Position numbers and translations under genes: made by a program. Source: Crotophaga sulcirostris (taxonomy: Eukaryota; Chordata; Aves; Cuculiformes; Crotophagidae). From it: a stretch of 64,000 bases of DNA. The stretch is taken from assembly GCA_013397455.1 (NCBI GenBank), contig VYZB01000040.1, positions 418,325 to 482,324 on the forward strand, in the 5' to 3' direction. Position 1 is the first letter of the stretch, and each line of letters begins with the position of its first letter. Under the pieces are notes generated by a model. That model made no database searches. It saw only the letters and a program-made list of their open reading frames with translations, and was not told the origin of the DNA. Below are positions 47,115 to 59,026 of the stretch, piece by piece.

Positions 47115-47461
47115 GGGTGAGCAAGAGTCTGGGAAGGGACACAGAAAAGACACCTGACCCAAACTGGCTGAAGGGATATTCCATGCCATATAACCGTGCT
47201 CAGCAACTAAAATTGAGGGAGTCTTTCCAAAATAGCCACTGTTTCAGAGCCCAGCTGGGCATTGGTCTGCTGGTGGATGGTGGTGAGTGAGTGCTTTTGC
47301 ATTACTTCTTTTTCCCCTCCTTTTTTTCCCCTTCTTTCATTAAACTTAATCTCAACTCTCAAGGTTTTTTTCTGACTTTTCTGATTTTCTCTCCCATCTG
47401 CTGCAGGGGACAATGAGCAAGCAGCTGGTGGGTGCTTAGTCATGAGACAGGGTCAAACCAC
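47115..47461 (+). mobile_element. Solo LTR of an avian ERV (probably ERVL-like), 5'-truncated
   Basis: The sequence follows a widespread avian LTR: 'gggaagggacacag', 'cacctgacccaaactggctg', 'aagggatattccatgccat', a TATAA box at 47189, 'gctgggcattggtctgctgg', T-rich pyrimidine blocks, a poly(A) signal ATTAAA at 47339-47344, 'tttctctcccatctgctgca' and the end 'ggtgcttagtcatgagacag' with 'ggtcaaaccacc'. The usual first part of U3 is missing, and no internal retroviral genes flank it, so it is a solo remnant. It has no protein-coding capacity. The poly(A) and TATA signals fix the orientation as plus. Confidence 0.75.
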
Positions 47462-48214
47462 CCTATATAACCACCACCATAGTCCTATAATCCATTGTAA
47501 TCCCAGACTTAGCTCCTCTAATAGTGCCTCATTTCAAGAATAATAAAAATAAACTAATCTATCACAGGCACCTTACATACCACACTGACCACTGGCAGAA
47601 CCAAGTAACAAAGCTTCATCAGTTACAGAAAGCACATTTTTACAACAGAGCTGGAGGTCTGCGTAAAGTGGGTGCTACAGTCTTCAACATGACATCCTCA
47701 TATCTGCAGATAACAGGATGGAAGAAATCCATGCATGGGTGGGAGAGTCTCAAAACTGTTCTCTCTTTAAAATGGCTCAATTTAAGGAACAGAAAATCGA
47801 TACAAGGAACAATGTATTTTTGTTCCCCTTCCCAACAGAAGCTAAAACACAGTCGTCAAAGTATTGAAATGCCAATATAATCTTTATGCTTGTTCACAAT
47901 TAGTTTGGAGAGTGATTTTTAAAAGTATGTGATGGATGTAGGTGCACTGTTCTTGACAGATTCTGCCCCTCAATGCTCTAAATGCAGCACTCTGAAGATG
48001 CACTCAATAAACATTACCACAAAATCCCTGCTACTGCGTTTTACAGAAGTCTCATGACCTGACTGTTCGTTGTGGCAGCTGGCTGAGACAGAGGGGAAAT
48101 AATTTTGAGTTTCAAAGATTTTCTTTCTCCCTTTGTGTCAGAAATGCACATAAAAGTCTCCTCTGGGTGTTAGAGAAGCTCTTTGAGAACACAAGAGGAG
48201 CAAGAAAAGCTGCT
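47462..48214. other. No gene seen; unique sequence
   Basis: A 118-codon plus frame (47524-47880) has no recognisable domain and I take it as chance. Confidence 0.5.
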
Positions 48215-48290
48215 AACATAGTGGTTAGTTCTCTTCGCTGTGCCAGAGGTTAAAATTCAAACTATTGCTCTGCTTCAGAAACCAGAGCAT
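48215..48290 (+). mobile_element. MIR-like SINE, tRNA-like head
   Basis: 'aacatagtggttag' matches the box A region of the MIR head ('gcatagtggttaag'). 'agaggttaaaattcaaac' matches its box B ('ctgggttcgaatcc') at the right spacing, and 'tattgctctgcttc' follows as in MIR ('ctggctctgccac'). The stem partners of a real tRNA are absent. Confidence 0.45.
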
Positions 48291-48702
48291 CTTTAGCTGG
48301 GGCTCTGCATCTCACTGAACAGCTTTTCCTTACCCAGCTGCTTCTACAAGTACATGTGCTTGAACACAAAAGTCCACCTGTGTAGCCCACGGGGTACCTG
48401 ACCATTGTCACAGCATTAGCAATAGGTCCTCAACATGCCTCCACCTCTCTGATTTTAGCCAAACCCTGATAGCATGCCTCACACTGAAAAACATCATCTT
48501 TTATTGTACCTCATTAAAACCAGGCATTACTCAGGGCAATGTGAACAGCAGTGCTGGGACCTGTGAGCACACCAGCATCAAAGCCCCTGCAGGCACAGGC
48601 AGTGGTCCTGCTGTCGATGGGCTGTTCACACGAAGGCTGATGCCAAGGATCATTCATTCAGCCATAATATAAATATTGGGCAGCTGAAAAAAAAAAAAAA
48701 AA
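48291..48702. other. No gene seen; ends in poly(A) at gap
   Basis: Moderately GC-balanced sequence that ends in a run of 16 A (48687-48702) at the gap border. Assembly probably stopped in this tract. Confidence 0.5.
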
Positions 48703-49182
48703 NNNNNNNNNNNNNNNNNNNNNNNNNNNNNNNNNNNNNNNNNNNNNNNNNNNNNNNNNNNNNNNNNNNNNNNNNNNNNNNNNNNNNNNNNNNNNNNNNN
48801 NNNNNNNNNNNNNNNNNNNNNNNNNNNNNNNNNNNNNNNNNNNNNNNNNNNNNNNNNNNNNNNNNNNNNNNNNNNNNNNNNNNNNNNNNNNNNNNNNNNN
48901 NNNNNNNNNNNNNNNNNNNNNNNNNNNNNNNNNNNNNNNNNNNNNNNNNNNNNNNNNNNNNNNNNNNNNNNNNNNNNNNNNNNNNNNNNNNNNNNNNNNN
49001 NNNNNNNNNNNNNNNNNNNNNNNNNNNNNNNNNNNNNNNNNNNNNNNNNNNNNNNNNNNNNNNNNNNNNNNNNNNNNNNNNNNNNNNNNNNNNNNNNNNN
49101 NNNNNNNNNNNNNNNNNNNNNNNNNNNNNNNNNNNNNNNNNNNNNNNNNNNNNNNNNNNNNNNNNNNNNNNNNNNNNNNNNN
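48703..49182. other. Assembly gap (480 N)
   Basis: The 180-codon minus ORF across it is an artefact of N. Just right of the gap, 'aatcataaaatcacagg' faintly recalls a minus-strand CR1 3' terminus, so the gap may lie next to a repeat. Confidence 0.99.
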
Positions 49183-52100
49183 ATACTGCGATATAATCAT
49201 AAAATCACAGGACAGACCTCTTCCAGCAATTTTGGGGTTTTTTTTCCTTTTTTGTTAGTAGCAAACACCGATGAGTCCTTGGTTCTATAATTCTCTTCTC
49301 CATTTCTCATCCTGAGTTCTTGCCTTAGCAACATGCCTGGCATTTAGCTACAGAGTGAAATAACATCATGTGAAAAAACACTTCATGAAAAAACACTTCT
49401 TTTTGCCAGTTTTGAATGTGCTGTTTTTCAGTTTCATTCATTATCACCTCTCACATTATGAATAACAGAGGACTAAAGTTACGAATTTCTTTCCTGGATT
49501 ATTCTTTACTTTATACATTTTTGTCAGGTGCTTTCTTATTCCGACTTGATAACAAACAAATCCCATCTGCTCTGTTTCTCTCCACACTAGTCATTTTAGA
49601 GTTTGTGCTGTTTGGCTTTCTAGGGAAAAAGTCTTTGTTTCTACCTCCCATCTAGAAGAGTAATCCCACCAAGACATTCAGCTGTGGAAAACCGCTCAAG
49701 GAAATCATCTTTAGAATTGTCTTTATCTTTAAAAATGGATTTGTTTAATGTCCTGTGATCTGCCAGACTCAGGTATGCACACTGATTCTGCCAGACTTCT
49801 CACAGAAGTCTTCTGTTTGTGAAAAATACACCTCCTGGGAGGTGGGTTGGGAAAAGGTTTATTTCTGTTGGGTTTTGTTTTGGTTGGAGTTTTTTGATGA
49901 AGTTTTTGGTTATTTTTTATTATTATTATTTTTAAACACTTTGTCTTCCTTGAGTCTCTTATTTGCCTTCTTTAGTAATGAATCAGCTGACGAGCACAAA
50001 GCAATGTGCAATATCCTATTCTGCATCATCAGTTGATTGTGCCCAATTCCCAAATTTCAAATTCCATTGCAGTAGCACTCAGAAGATGGTGGCTCTTGAA
50101 TCCGTATTAGGTAAAACTTTGAAGGTCCTGCAGCAGCTCTAGGAAAAAAAAAGCACGATTCAAATTCAGATTTCAAGGTATGTTTGCACTATCTGAGCAA
50201 GACTCTTAGTTTATTTTTAAGTACAAAACACTCCAACAAAAAGTACCTGCTAAAACCAAAGCAACACACATTGCGTCCTTCGTGTCATGATTCTGGTAAA
50301 TTGAGGAACACGATAACTAGACATTGGAAATTGGCAATTTACACCACAATTTAGATGCCCTGCCCAGCTGTTGCTTCTTGAATACTATGGATTTTTGGAT
50401 TCTGATCCAGGAATTGATCTGGATACCTACATTTCAGTTAAAGCAGAACCCTGAATGTGAGTGTTTCTTCATCCCTTATATCTGAGATGGTTTACTCTGG
50501 GATTGAAATATGATCCTTTAATCACCACTCCAAAAGCAACATTTAAAGAGTCATTAGACCTTAACATCAGCATTAACCACACAGGGTTGAGGAGACAAGA
50601 AACTCTGGGAGTTGCTGCAGTTTGGGAATGGAGCTTCCCTCAAGTCCCTCAGCAGCACTTTGGAGTCGGGGATAGACTCAGTGTGCAATGAGATTCTTCA
50701 GCTGTTTCAGTCACCCTGGCCTTGTTAGCCCCTGCCTTACCTCCTGCCAGATACCTGGATGGTAGCTAAAAAGTGGCTTAGGAGTCAAGGGGTGACTACT
50801 CCATTTTGCAAGAATGAGGGATTAATTATATTGACATCTAAAAATTAAGGGTTAAGTCAGAGTGAAGAATACTAGAGGAGTTGATAAGAAGCCTGTATGA
50901 CCTGGAATCTGGACCAGTCCTGAATCCAAACATTCACCTTACAGGTACTCTGAATAGAGGTGGAATATTCTGTGCAACTGTAAAAACGATAAAACCTTCC
51001 TAAGTCTGCAGACATGTTCCCACTGGAGTGGCATGCCCCGTACGAATTATTCCAGCTGAAAACCCAAAACATGACTTTTTTTTTTCACAGATATGCATTT
51101 GTAAACTCCATTTAGATCAAAAAAGATTTTCATGCTGCGTTTTCCCTTTAACTGAGCAGCAAATGCATGTCCCAATTAAGCTCATCTAACATTGTAAGAA
51201 TGATCCTAATCTGATATTTTGCACAGCTGAATGTGTCTGAGCAACCCAGTGACAAAGTAGAGAAGAAGAATAATGTAGAGAAGACCAGAATGGAATGAGT
51301 CCTTGATATGTATAAATATATAAAACAAAACAAGACCGCTTGTAACTTCGTGTAACTGTGCACTTGGAGTTTCAAATGCATAAATACATGATGACAGAAC
51401 ATCATTTTCCCCAAACAATGCAGAGAAGAAAAAAATCTACTACTCCTGTAGAATATTCACCACCTAATTTGAAGATTTCTTCACTCCAAGAAGTGGTATA
51501 AACATAACATTTACTATTTAATGTGTCTATTTATTTGCTATATGTGTGTATACATAATTTTAGCTAATAAATTTGATGTATCTGTTGGTGCAAAGTGCAA
51601 CTACTTCAATTAGTTTGATCAAAGATCAGACATTCATTGCTGAGTAATGGAAACTAAGCTAATAAAAATTCAGTGGCTTCTGGCAGAGGCAGAGGGCAGA
51701 GATGATAATGTCCTCAGAGAACAACTCTTTGCAGTCTTTTGTAGGACCATTTACATGTAAATAAGGTCTTTATAAGTTCACATAGATGTTTAGGAGCATC
51801 TGAATTTGGAATATTGTTCTCAACTAAATAATAGTGTTTGTGTTTCTGCATCAAGTTCTTTCAGATTGTTTATTTAATATTTTTACTATTTGCATTGCAC
51901 CCCCAGCTGAGATCAATACCTTGTTGTGCTTACACACTGTACAACTGCTCAAACAAAGAAAACCTGATTACCCAGTATTTATAATCTAAATAGCAAATAT
52001 CTATGCCATTATTGGGTAGCTTGGAAAAGGCCAAAACTCTTTTTGCTCCCCAGTGATATACTAAAAGAATCAGATTCATCCCTTTGCCAGATTTTAAAAG

Positions 52101-53716
52101 GAAAAAATGCTAATGAATGATTTACATTCCTGGATTGGCTTTGCTGCTGTTCCTAAATTTCTGCTAGCAGGAGTAGATGCTTACTTTGCTTATCCTTTAA
52201 GGTGTCACTTCATAAAAATGGAAAATATTTGAGGGGAAACAGAAGCAAAAACCTGATTGAAATGGATTTAGCAGAAAAGAAGTAGAGTCAGGAAGGGAAG
52301 TGAGGGCTGCAGATTCCTAACCAGCAATGCATCCAGAAGAATTCCAACAAGTTTGTATCTGGTTCCTGTTCACAGCCAGGTAAAACTCTTGTATGATACA
52401 GAAGACATTAAATGGATTAGACAATCCTATTTGGATGGAACACTAATACCTGACAGTATCTAGAAAAGCCTCTTTGTTATACATGCTTAACCCTTACAGA
52501 CCTTGTTTCGTCAGCAGAATCTCATTAGATGGAATAAAATTAGATGGAGAGTTGAACTTGACCTCATTTGATGCTTCAGCGATGAAAAGGAACGTTGAAA
52601 GGTTTCTGGTGAGTTCAACATAGATCCTGCAGATGCTCTCAGCCACCTTCTTCTAAGAAGACCTCCTGCCTACTTTCTGGGCTAATCCACTGTCAGATTG
52701 CTGCCATAGCCCCAGAAGAAGAGAAAAAGATTGCACTAACTTCAAATAAATCACAAGCCAAAGAAGAAAAAAAACCTTGGGATTTAATGCATATTGAAAA
52801 AAAAAATCTAAATACTTAGTTTGCTTGCTGCTTTATTTTTCAAGAGCATCTATACTTCTTTTGGTCAGGAAGGCAGTTTAACAATACAGAAAATCTATAA
52901 GATTCCAGATCATGCCACAAATGTGGCCAACAGAGGGAAAATCACTGCGAACCCAACCCTTTATTTATTTTTACTTTTTTTTTCTTTGTTTATTTCTTCT
53001 CTCCAGGTAAGAGACACAGTGTAGCTTTCTAAATAAAATTCCAGAATATGACAGTAAAAACAGTCAGTATTCCCATTGATTGCTTGCAGGTACCACACAG
53101 TTCATTTTATCCCCTAGTCCATAAGAAAATGATGTAAACTCATGTTGCTACCCTTATGCTCATCATAACAATAATACTTTTAGTGCTCTCACTGAAGTAC
53201 ACCTTAGGCACCAAGGATAGATAGTTCTTAAAATCCACTAGGATTCCAAACCCTCAGCACAGATTCTTGTCAAAATGCTAAATTGTTAAGATACTCCTTC
53301 TTTCTCAGCCTGCCAAATGAAGCAGGGAGTTTGGGATGATGTTTCTCAGGAAAACCATACCACAACAGCTATTTGCTTTCTCTTTTGGTCAGAAATATCC
53401 ACTGTTGATGAGTAAATTATTTTCTGTGCTTTCACAGTACCTAGCTTTTTAAATGTTTCTATCCAACTCTTGTCCTTGTTATCTCTTAACAGCATCCCTC
53501 TCTTCATAACTTCATTCAGGCCTTAGTCTACAGGCTTTATTTCATCCTGACACACATCCCTTCCACCCAGAGCTTCTCTCACCTGTGTTGGGATAATTAG
53601 CTCGTATAAAGAACCCTTGTGAGGAGAACACTTGCTCCTGCAGAGGAGAGTTAGATTCACACTTTCAGCTTTCACTCTATATTTAATTTTATTTTTGCTT
53701 TATGAACAATAACTTT
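49183..53716. other. No gene seen; long unique AT-rich stretch
   Basis: Several chance ORFs of 62-93 codons. A T-rich plus frame at 49755-50036 is hydrophobic only because of its base composition. A direct repeat of 'gaaaaaacacttc' occurs at about 49371-49397. No transposon recognised. Confidence 0.5.
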
Positions 53717-53980
53717 ATCACAGTATCACAGTATTACAAGGTTGGAAAGGATCTCTGAGATCATCGAGCCCAACCTATAGCTTAACACCAACACCAACCC
53801 ATCATGTAAACCATGGCACCGAGTGCCTCAGCCAATCTCCTCTTAAACACCTCCAGGGTCGGGACTCCACCACCCCCCTGGGCAGTGCATTCCAATGGCC
53901 AATCACCCTCTCAGTGAAGAACTTTTTCCTAATATCAAGCCCAAACTTTCCCTGACGAAGCTTGAGTCCACGTCCTCTAT
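53717..53980 (-). mobile_element. CR1 LINE 3' end, ATACTGTG-tail type
   Basis: Minus-strand copy: terminal 'atcacagtatcacagtatta', 'aggttggaaaggatctctg', 'catggcaccgagtgcctcag', 'tcctcttaaacacctccag', then ORF2 C-terminal codons ('cctgggcagtgcattccaat', 'agtgaagaactttttcctaa'). It overlaps the element at 58627-59026 over its whole length with few changes, so it is the same young subfamily. Confidence 0.96.
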
Positions 53981-53984
53981 CATG

Positions 53985-54115
53985 ATTTCAATTGCACCAA
54001 GCTTCCAAAAACCTGAGTTGGATTCTTGTCTCTAATCCACCTTTGGATGAATTAGTTGAGCACAGATTTGTAAAGTTCTTTGAAAGACATTTAAGCTCCT
54101 AAATCCACCTGGAAT
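53985..54115 (+). mobile_element. Possible MIR-like remnant
   Basis: 'ttggattcttgtctctaatc' and 'gatttgtaaagttctttgaa' with 'agacatttaa' recall MIR/L2-type tails ('ttgtaaagcgctttgagat'). The match is short, so this is a tentative call. Confidence 0.25.
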
Positions 54116-57100
54116 CAGAAGAAACAGAGACCTAAATATGTTTTAAGGTTCTGAGTCCAAACTAATCAGAAAATAAAAGGGTTTGGTGGGGGTTCTTAGA
54201 AATAACATTCCTTAGTTTCTTTTGAAAAAGAAAGTTATTTGTCTTTCTTACTTACATGTGAATCTTTGCCAAGATTTAGGCACAGAATACCCCAGGTTTC
54301 AACAGGAATTAAAGAAAGATATAACACTTTCCAAGAACTCGGGTTTTTTACTTACTAATTAATATTTGTATAGCTGGGACTCAGCTTCTCTGCTCTTTTG
54401 GTTGGCATCAGTAAAATAAAATGACCTTACTTTGTCTATTTTCTTTACGCAGAATGACAGTTCTTGAAGACAAGGAACCTTCCTGCACATGTTTATCACA
54501 CCATCCACTATGGGACCAAGCACAGCTGATTTGCTGTGCATTATACAATTCTGCTTATCTATTCTACCTTTGGTAACATAGAGCTGTCTCATGAATTTTG
54601 GCTTTTGTGTTGTTTCGATACCAGCGGTTAAAATCTAAGCTGACTAATTCAGAACCTTGGACGATGTATGAATTTTCAGTTGTCACTCGGTTTAAAAAAT
54701 GCATGGAAGATTTCCTTTCTGTAAAACTATATTTGCTACTGAGCAAATGATTGCAGTATAACACAATGTAGTCTGACTACTGTTTCTTTCATATCTGTTC
54801 CCACCTCCTTTTGAAGATGAAATACAGCCTTGTGAAACTGCCACCCTGTGTATGTACAGCATAAATAAATTTTCAAGAAATGAAGTTTTTAAGTTATCAA
54901 TGCTAAACACATACTTTAAAAATTTGGAGACTACTTTTTGAAACAGCAGTTAAGACTAAAGTTTTATATTCACAGGAGAATCAATAAGAGGAGGGGAGAG
55001 AAAGAGAGTCATTTCACAACTCTGAAAATGTTTCTGTCAGGTCTGATCACCAGAACTGGAATAAAAAAGACTGCTTTTCAGTACCTTAATAGGTACCTGA
55101 GGAGAAGCACCAACTCCTGTGCTGTTCCTTCTCTACTTAACCCTTCTCAGTGGTGAATTATAAGGATATCTTGGAAGGAAGTTGGAGGGAAAGGGGGTTG
55201 AGGGTTTCGTTTGGGGTTTGGGGGGCATTGTTTGGGTTTTTTTGTGGGTGTTTGCTTTGTTTGTTTCTTTTCAAAGGCACACACTGGAGCAGGACTGAAA
55301 AGCACATCAAATTGCAAATGTGGCCTGAGAACCAACTGCAGACCTCAGTGCCTACCAATGTAAAAGAATATAGATGGGCACAGATGATTTATTAATCCTC
55401 TAGCCCTGTGCACACACAAACTGACCTTGTATATCCATCCAGAAAGGTACCAAGTTCCCAATTATTTCTGTTCCCTCTTTTCGAAAAACTGAACTCAGAA
55501 TGTTTCAATAACAATGAGTGAGGAAACTTCAGTAGAGTAAATCACCCGAGCCACAGGCTTTCAAATTTGAGTTTATCTGAGTTTTGGCAACTTATGCTTT
55601 GGCAGAGCTTGCAAATTAACCACACGGCCAAGCACAGGCACACCTGGGACTAAGTCTAGGCACCAGCTTAGCATTGCTTTATTGTTGTTCTTTGTTGTTC
55701 AAGATATTTTCCTACTTTATACTTTGTTTTTAACCTGTTCCTTTTCCAGGCTGTGTTTGGAGGGAAATTAACATGATATAAATCCCCTCCTGTAAACACA
55801 AAGGAATATCCAGACAGAAGCGTACAGGAAAGTACTTCAAATGATGTGGCAACTGAGAAACTCTTCGTAGAAATTTCATTTGCGTTGTTCTTTTCAAGAC
55901 AGTGCCTGCCAAAATCACCAATGTCTTTTTATAACGCATCTATAAAGCGGTGTGTATAAAATGATCAGAACATTTCTCCAGGTGTGCAGGCAGAGGCAGG
56001 CAGACTAAAATCCCAAAAGGACACATTTCCTCAGTTCACCGACTGTTCTTAATACAGCAGCAGTAACCTTTCTGAGACTAAAGTGTTCCCAGCCATCTTA
56101 CACCCTGCTTTTAGAGTTGTCAATAGTCCCATTTGCACCTTTTCAGAAGGAAAGTCGGGATGCTGTAGAGCTCATCTGATACATGAGTCTGGAAAAGAAT
56201 ATGGTGAAAAAAAGTCTTAGTGCTTGCTCTAAAAAATCTTTAATGACAGGCCTGAAAAACAGATAATTGACCTGCAGTTCCAGGTGATTTACGGTAGCTG
56301 AAGGCTACATAAATTAAGTAACTAAGGTGTGAGAAATTCTAACAAGAGGATTACTCTTATCAATACTTTTGCACACCCTTCCATTCCAGTTCTTTCTCTT
56401 ATAGGACAGCAACTGTTCAGGTGAAAGGTCCATCTAACCCATTCGCTTGTCTCAAATAAGTTTTGGCTATTGGTCACTGGGGAAAAAATATATACATGAC
56501 AAGCATATGTGATGTACCCCCACGTTACTAATACTGTCTCAGCCCACAAATATTTGTAGCTCAGAGCCAGGGTTGTATTTTATGGATGTAATAATTCTCG
56601 ATGGATTTCCCTTTAGCTAATTTGTCTGGTTTCCACTTGAACATTTCACTTTGTAAACCTCAGTATCCACATTTTCTGGTAAGATCTACTGCTTATCATT
56701 ACAATACAGCTTAATAATTTCTTTCTTACTTACATCTTACTGCTATAGAGTTTTCCATCCACATCAGCCTCTCAAATTAATTTGGAGTTAGGTGCTATGC
56801 TTTCCAGTTCAACACTGTCTATTCATAAAAGAGGAAGATATTCTTTCTGCTTGAGAAGTTTTGATATATGGAAATGAATTGCTGCTTTACAAGGCAGAAA
56901 TAGATTCTTTTCAGAAATTATCTGAGCCTTTACAGATCCAATGGTTTAGGAACTTAGAAGCTACCTTCAGCCTGCCTTCCTGTCTCACAGGAGGACTGAC
57001 CACTGCCAGGGAATAAAGCCAGATGATAAAACAACCAGTGTTACCTACACAAGCAAATATCCAGCCAGGACATTTGCATTTAATATCATATGTTATGTGA

Positions 57101-58626
57101 GAAAACACACAGAAAATCAGAGCTGGAAATACATCAGGAAGTGAAATTTTAATGACCCATCCTCAGACAGAGGAAAGAACGCAAACAGTCGTAATATAAG
57201 CAATCAACAACTAACAAAGATCGGATGGTTAGAGAACCCAAAAGAGAAGATGCAATCCGTTAGTTGTGCAGGATCTAGTCCTAAAGTGTTCCACTGAAGG
57301 AGCTATACCTTTCTTTGGTCTCAGTAAAGTATTTCATTCAGTCAGGTGAAGCCCAAGCACAGGGGAGAAAGGAACAAGTGTGCACTCACTGAAAACCTAG
57401 CAGATTTATGTAGTAAACAGATTTGAGACACTGATTTGACCTTGTACAAGAATGACAAGACTCTATATTTGGTAATTAATTTGTGGCAAATTCTTTACCC
57501 ACTCCTGAGTGTAATCTTAATGTTTTTGACCCTATGCTCTCCTTTTACGACAGATTAACAAATTTAGTCAAGAAAAATGTGCTACCACAAAATCTTCAAG
57601 GAAGAACAAATAACCAGTGCACAGGGTTATTTGCAATAAGTCATCATCTACATATTCAAATACTATATCTCAGAGAAATCCATCAATTAAACTTAAAGCT
57701 TTTGTTGACACAGGAGTCTGTTTTGTCCTGTTGTGCAAAAAATTCTGTTTTCTGGCATGAGATAAGTAAATTCAAAATAAAGATTGTCTTTTCCTCTGTG
57801 TACTACTTACATGCAAGGAGTAAAGAAATATTTTCAATATTCAAAAAGGACAGCTTGTTCTAATATTTCTGTGCCTGAATGTCACCAGGCCTGGCAGAAG
57901 GAAAACCATCATCATGAAAACCAATCTGTTTGAAGCTTGAGATGAGCTTAAGACGTAGCCTTAAGTAAGAACTGAATGATAGAGCCAAGCCAGATCTTGA
58001 AACTCCACATAATTAATGTTTTCCACGAGTGGCTTCTCTAAAATAATCAGGTCTCTGGGGAAAGTAAAACTTCCAATAACCATCATGCTTGTTAAACAAT
58101 TGATAAAATTAACATAAATCAACCAAAATGCTGCTTCATACTGTAGAGAAAACAGCATTTTCTGTTTTCAAAAGTCAAACAAAGTGGAGCCATTCTACAC
58201 TAACATTTGTGACACTTGTTCCTCTGCTTTCCTGAACTGAATATCTTACCTAAGTGTCTTTTACTCCATCACAGAACTGAATTAGACCAGGTGACATTTT
58301 CAGTGTGTTGACACCTGTATCAGACAACCTTTTTTAGTGGAATTGATCTGATTACACATAGTAGATGGTCACTTGTTTGCTCCCTCTTCCAAGAGGAGAA
58401 CTAGATGGCATCAAAAGAACCCTGACAGTGGCAAGCTCATAACATATAACAAATAATAACTCCTCATACTAAACAGACAGAAACTCCTTCCCATCAGCAG
58501 TTATGGATGTTATCATTGCTATGTTGGTTCAAGGGAAGACTAATCACGTTTGCAGAAAGGAGATACACTGAACATCACACAGAAACCACATCCAACCTAG
58601 GAAGGTTATGAACTACAAGTGCATAT
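54116..58626. other. No gene seen; long unique stretch
   Basis: The longest ORF is 126 codons (57483-57863, plus), with no recognisable domain. A G/T-rich strip at 55188-55270 ('ggggtttggggggcattg') has runs of G that could support a G-quadruplex. Confidence 0.5.
55188..55245 (+). other. G-rich strip with G-quadruplex potential
   Basis: G-runs of 3 to 6 (GGG at 55192, GGGG at 55194 and 55214, GGGGGG near 55220, GGG near 55233 and 55245) lie within about 60 bases, separated by T-rich spacers. This meets a loose G4 pattern on plus. Confidence 0.45.
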
Positions 58627-59026
58627 GAAGGAAGCTGGGGATGTTTAACCTGAAAAAGAGGAGGCTCAGGGGTGACCTTACTGCTCTCTACGACTACCTA
58701 AAAGGAGGTTGTAGTCAGGCAGGGGTTGGTCTCTTCTCTCAGGTGCCCAGTGGCAGAACTAGAGGACATGGACTCAAGCTTCGTCAGAGAAAGTTTAGGT
58801 TTGATGTTAGGAAAAAGTTCTTCCCTGAAAGGGTGATTGGCCATTGGAATGCGCTGCCCAGGGAGGTGGTGGAGTCGCATCCCTGGAGGTGTTTAAGAGG
58901 AGATTGGATGAGGCACTCAGTGCCATGGTTTAGATGATGGGTTGGTGTTGGTGTTGGGTTCTAGGGTGGACTCGATGATCTCAGAGGTCCTTTCCAACCT
59001 TGTGATACTGTGATACTGTGATACTG
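58627..59026 (+). mobile_element. CR1 LINE fragment with ORF2 C-terminus, ATACTGTG-tail type
   Basis: A 400-bp plus copy. It opens with 'gaagctggggatgtttaacc' and 'tgaaaaagaggaggctcag'. Translation of 58641-58937 gives [20 protein letters not shown], then [20 protein letters not shown] and [14 protein letters not shown], after which the frame shifts from the family ([12 protein letters not shown] in place of the usual [18 protein letters not shown] reading). The 3' UTR ends in three perfect TGTGATAC repeats. Close similarity to the copies at 24318 and 53717 makes it the best representative of that subfamily here. Confidence 0.97.

Noticed and set aside
48215..48290. Functional tRNA gene
   Set aside because: Box A- and box B-like motifs are present, but there is no acceptor stem or anticodon stem. 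It fits a MIR head better.
48658..49200. 180-codon minus ORF
   Set aside because: Consists almost wholly of gap N plus a poly-phenylalanine run read from the A tract.
49196..49240. CR1 3' terminus right of the second gap
   Set aside because: 'aatcataaaatcacagg' is suggestive, but the following sequence does not continue as CR1.
57483..57863. 126-codon plus ORF
   Set aside because: No domain or homology recognised; AT-rich random-like composition.
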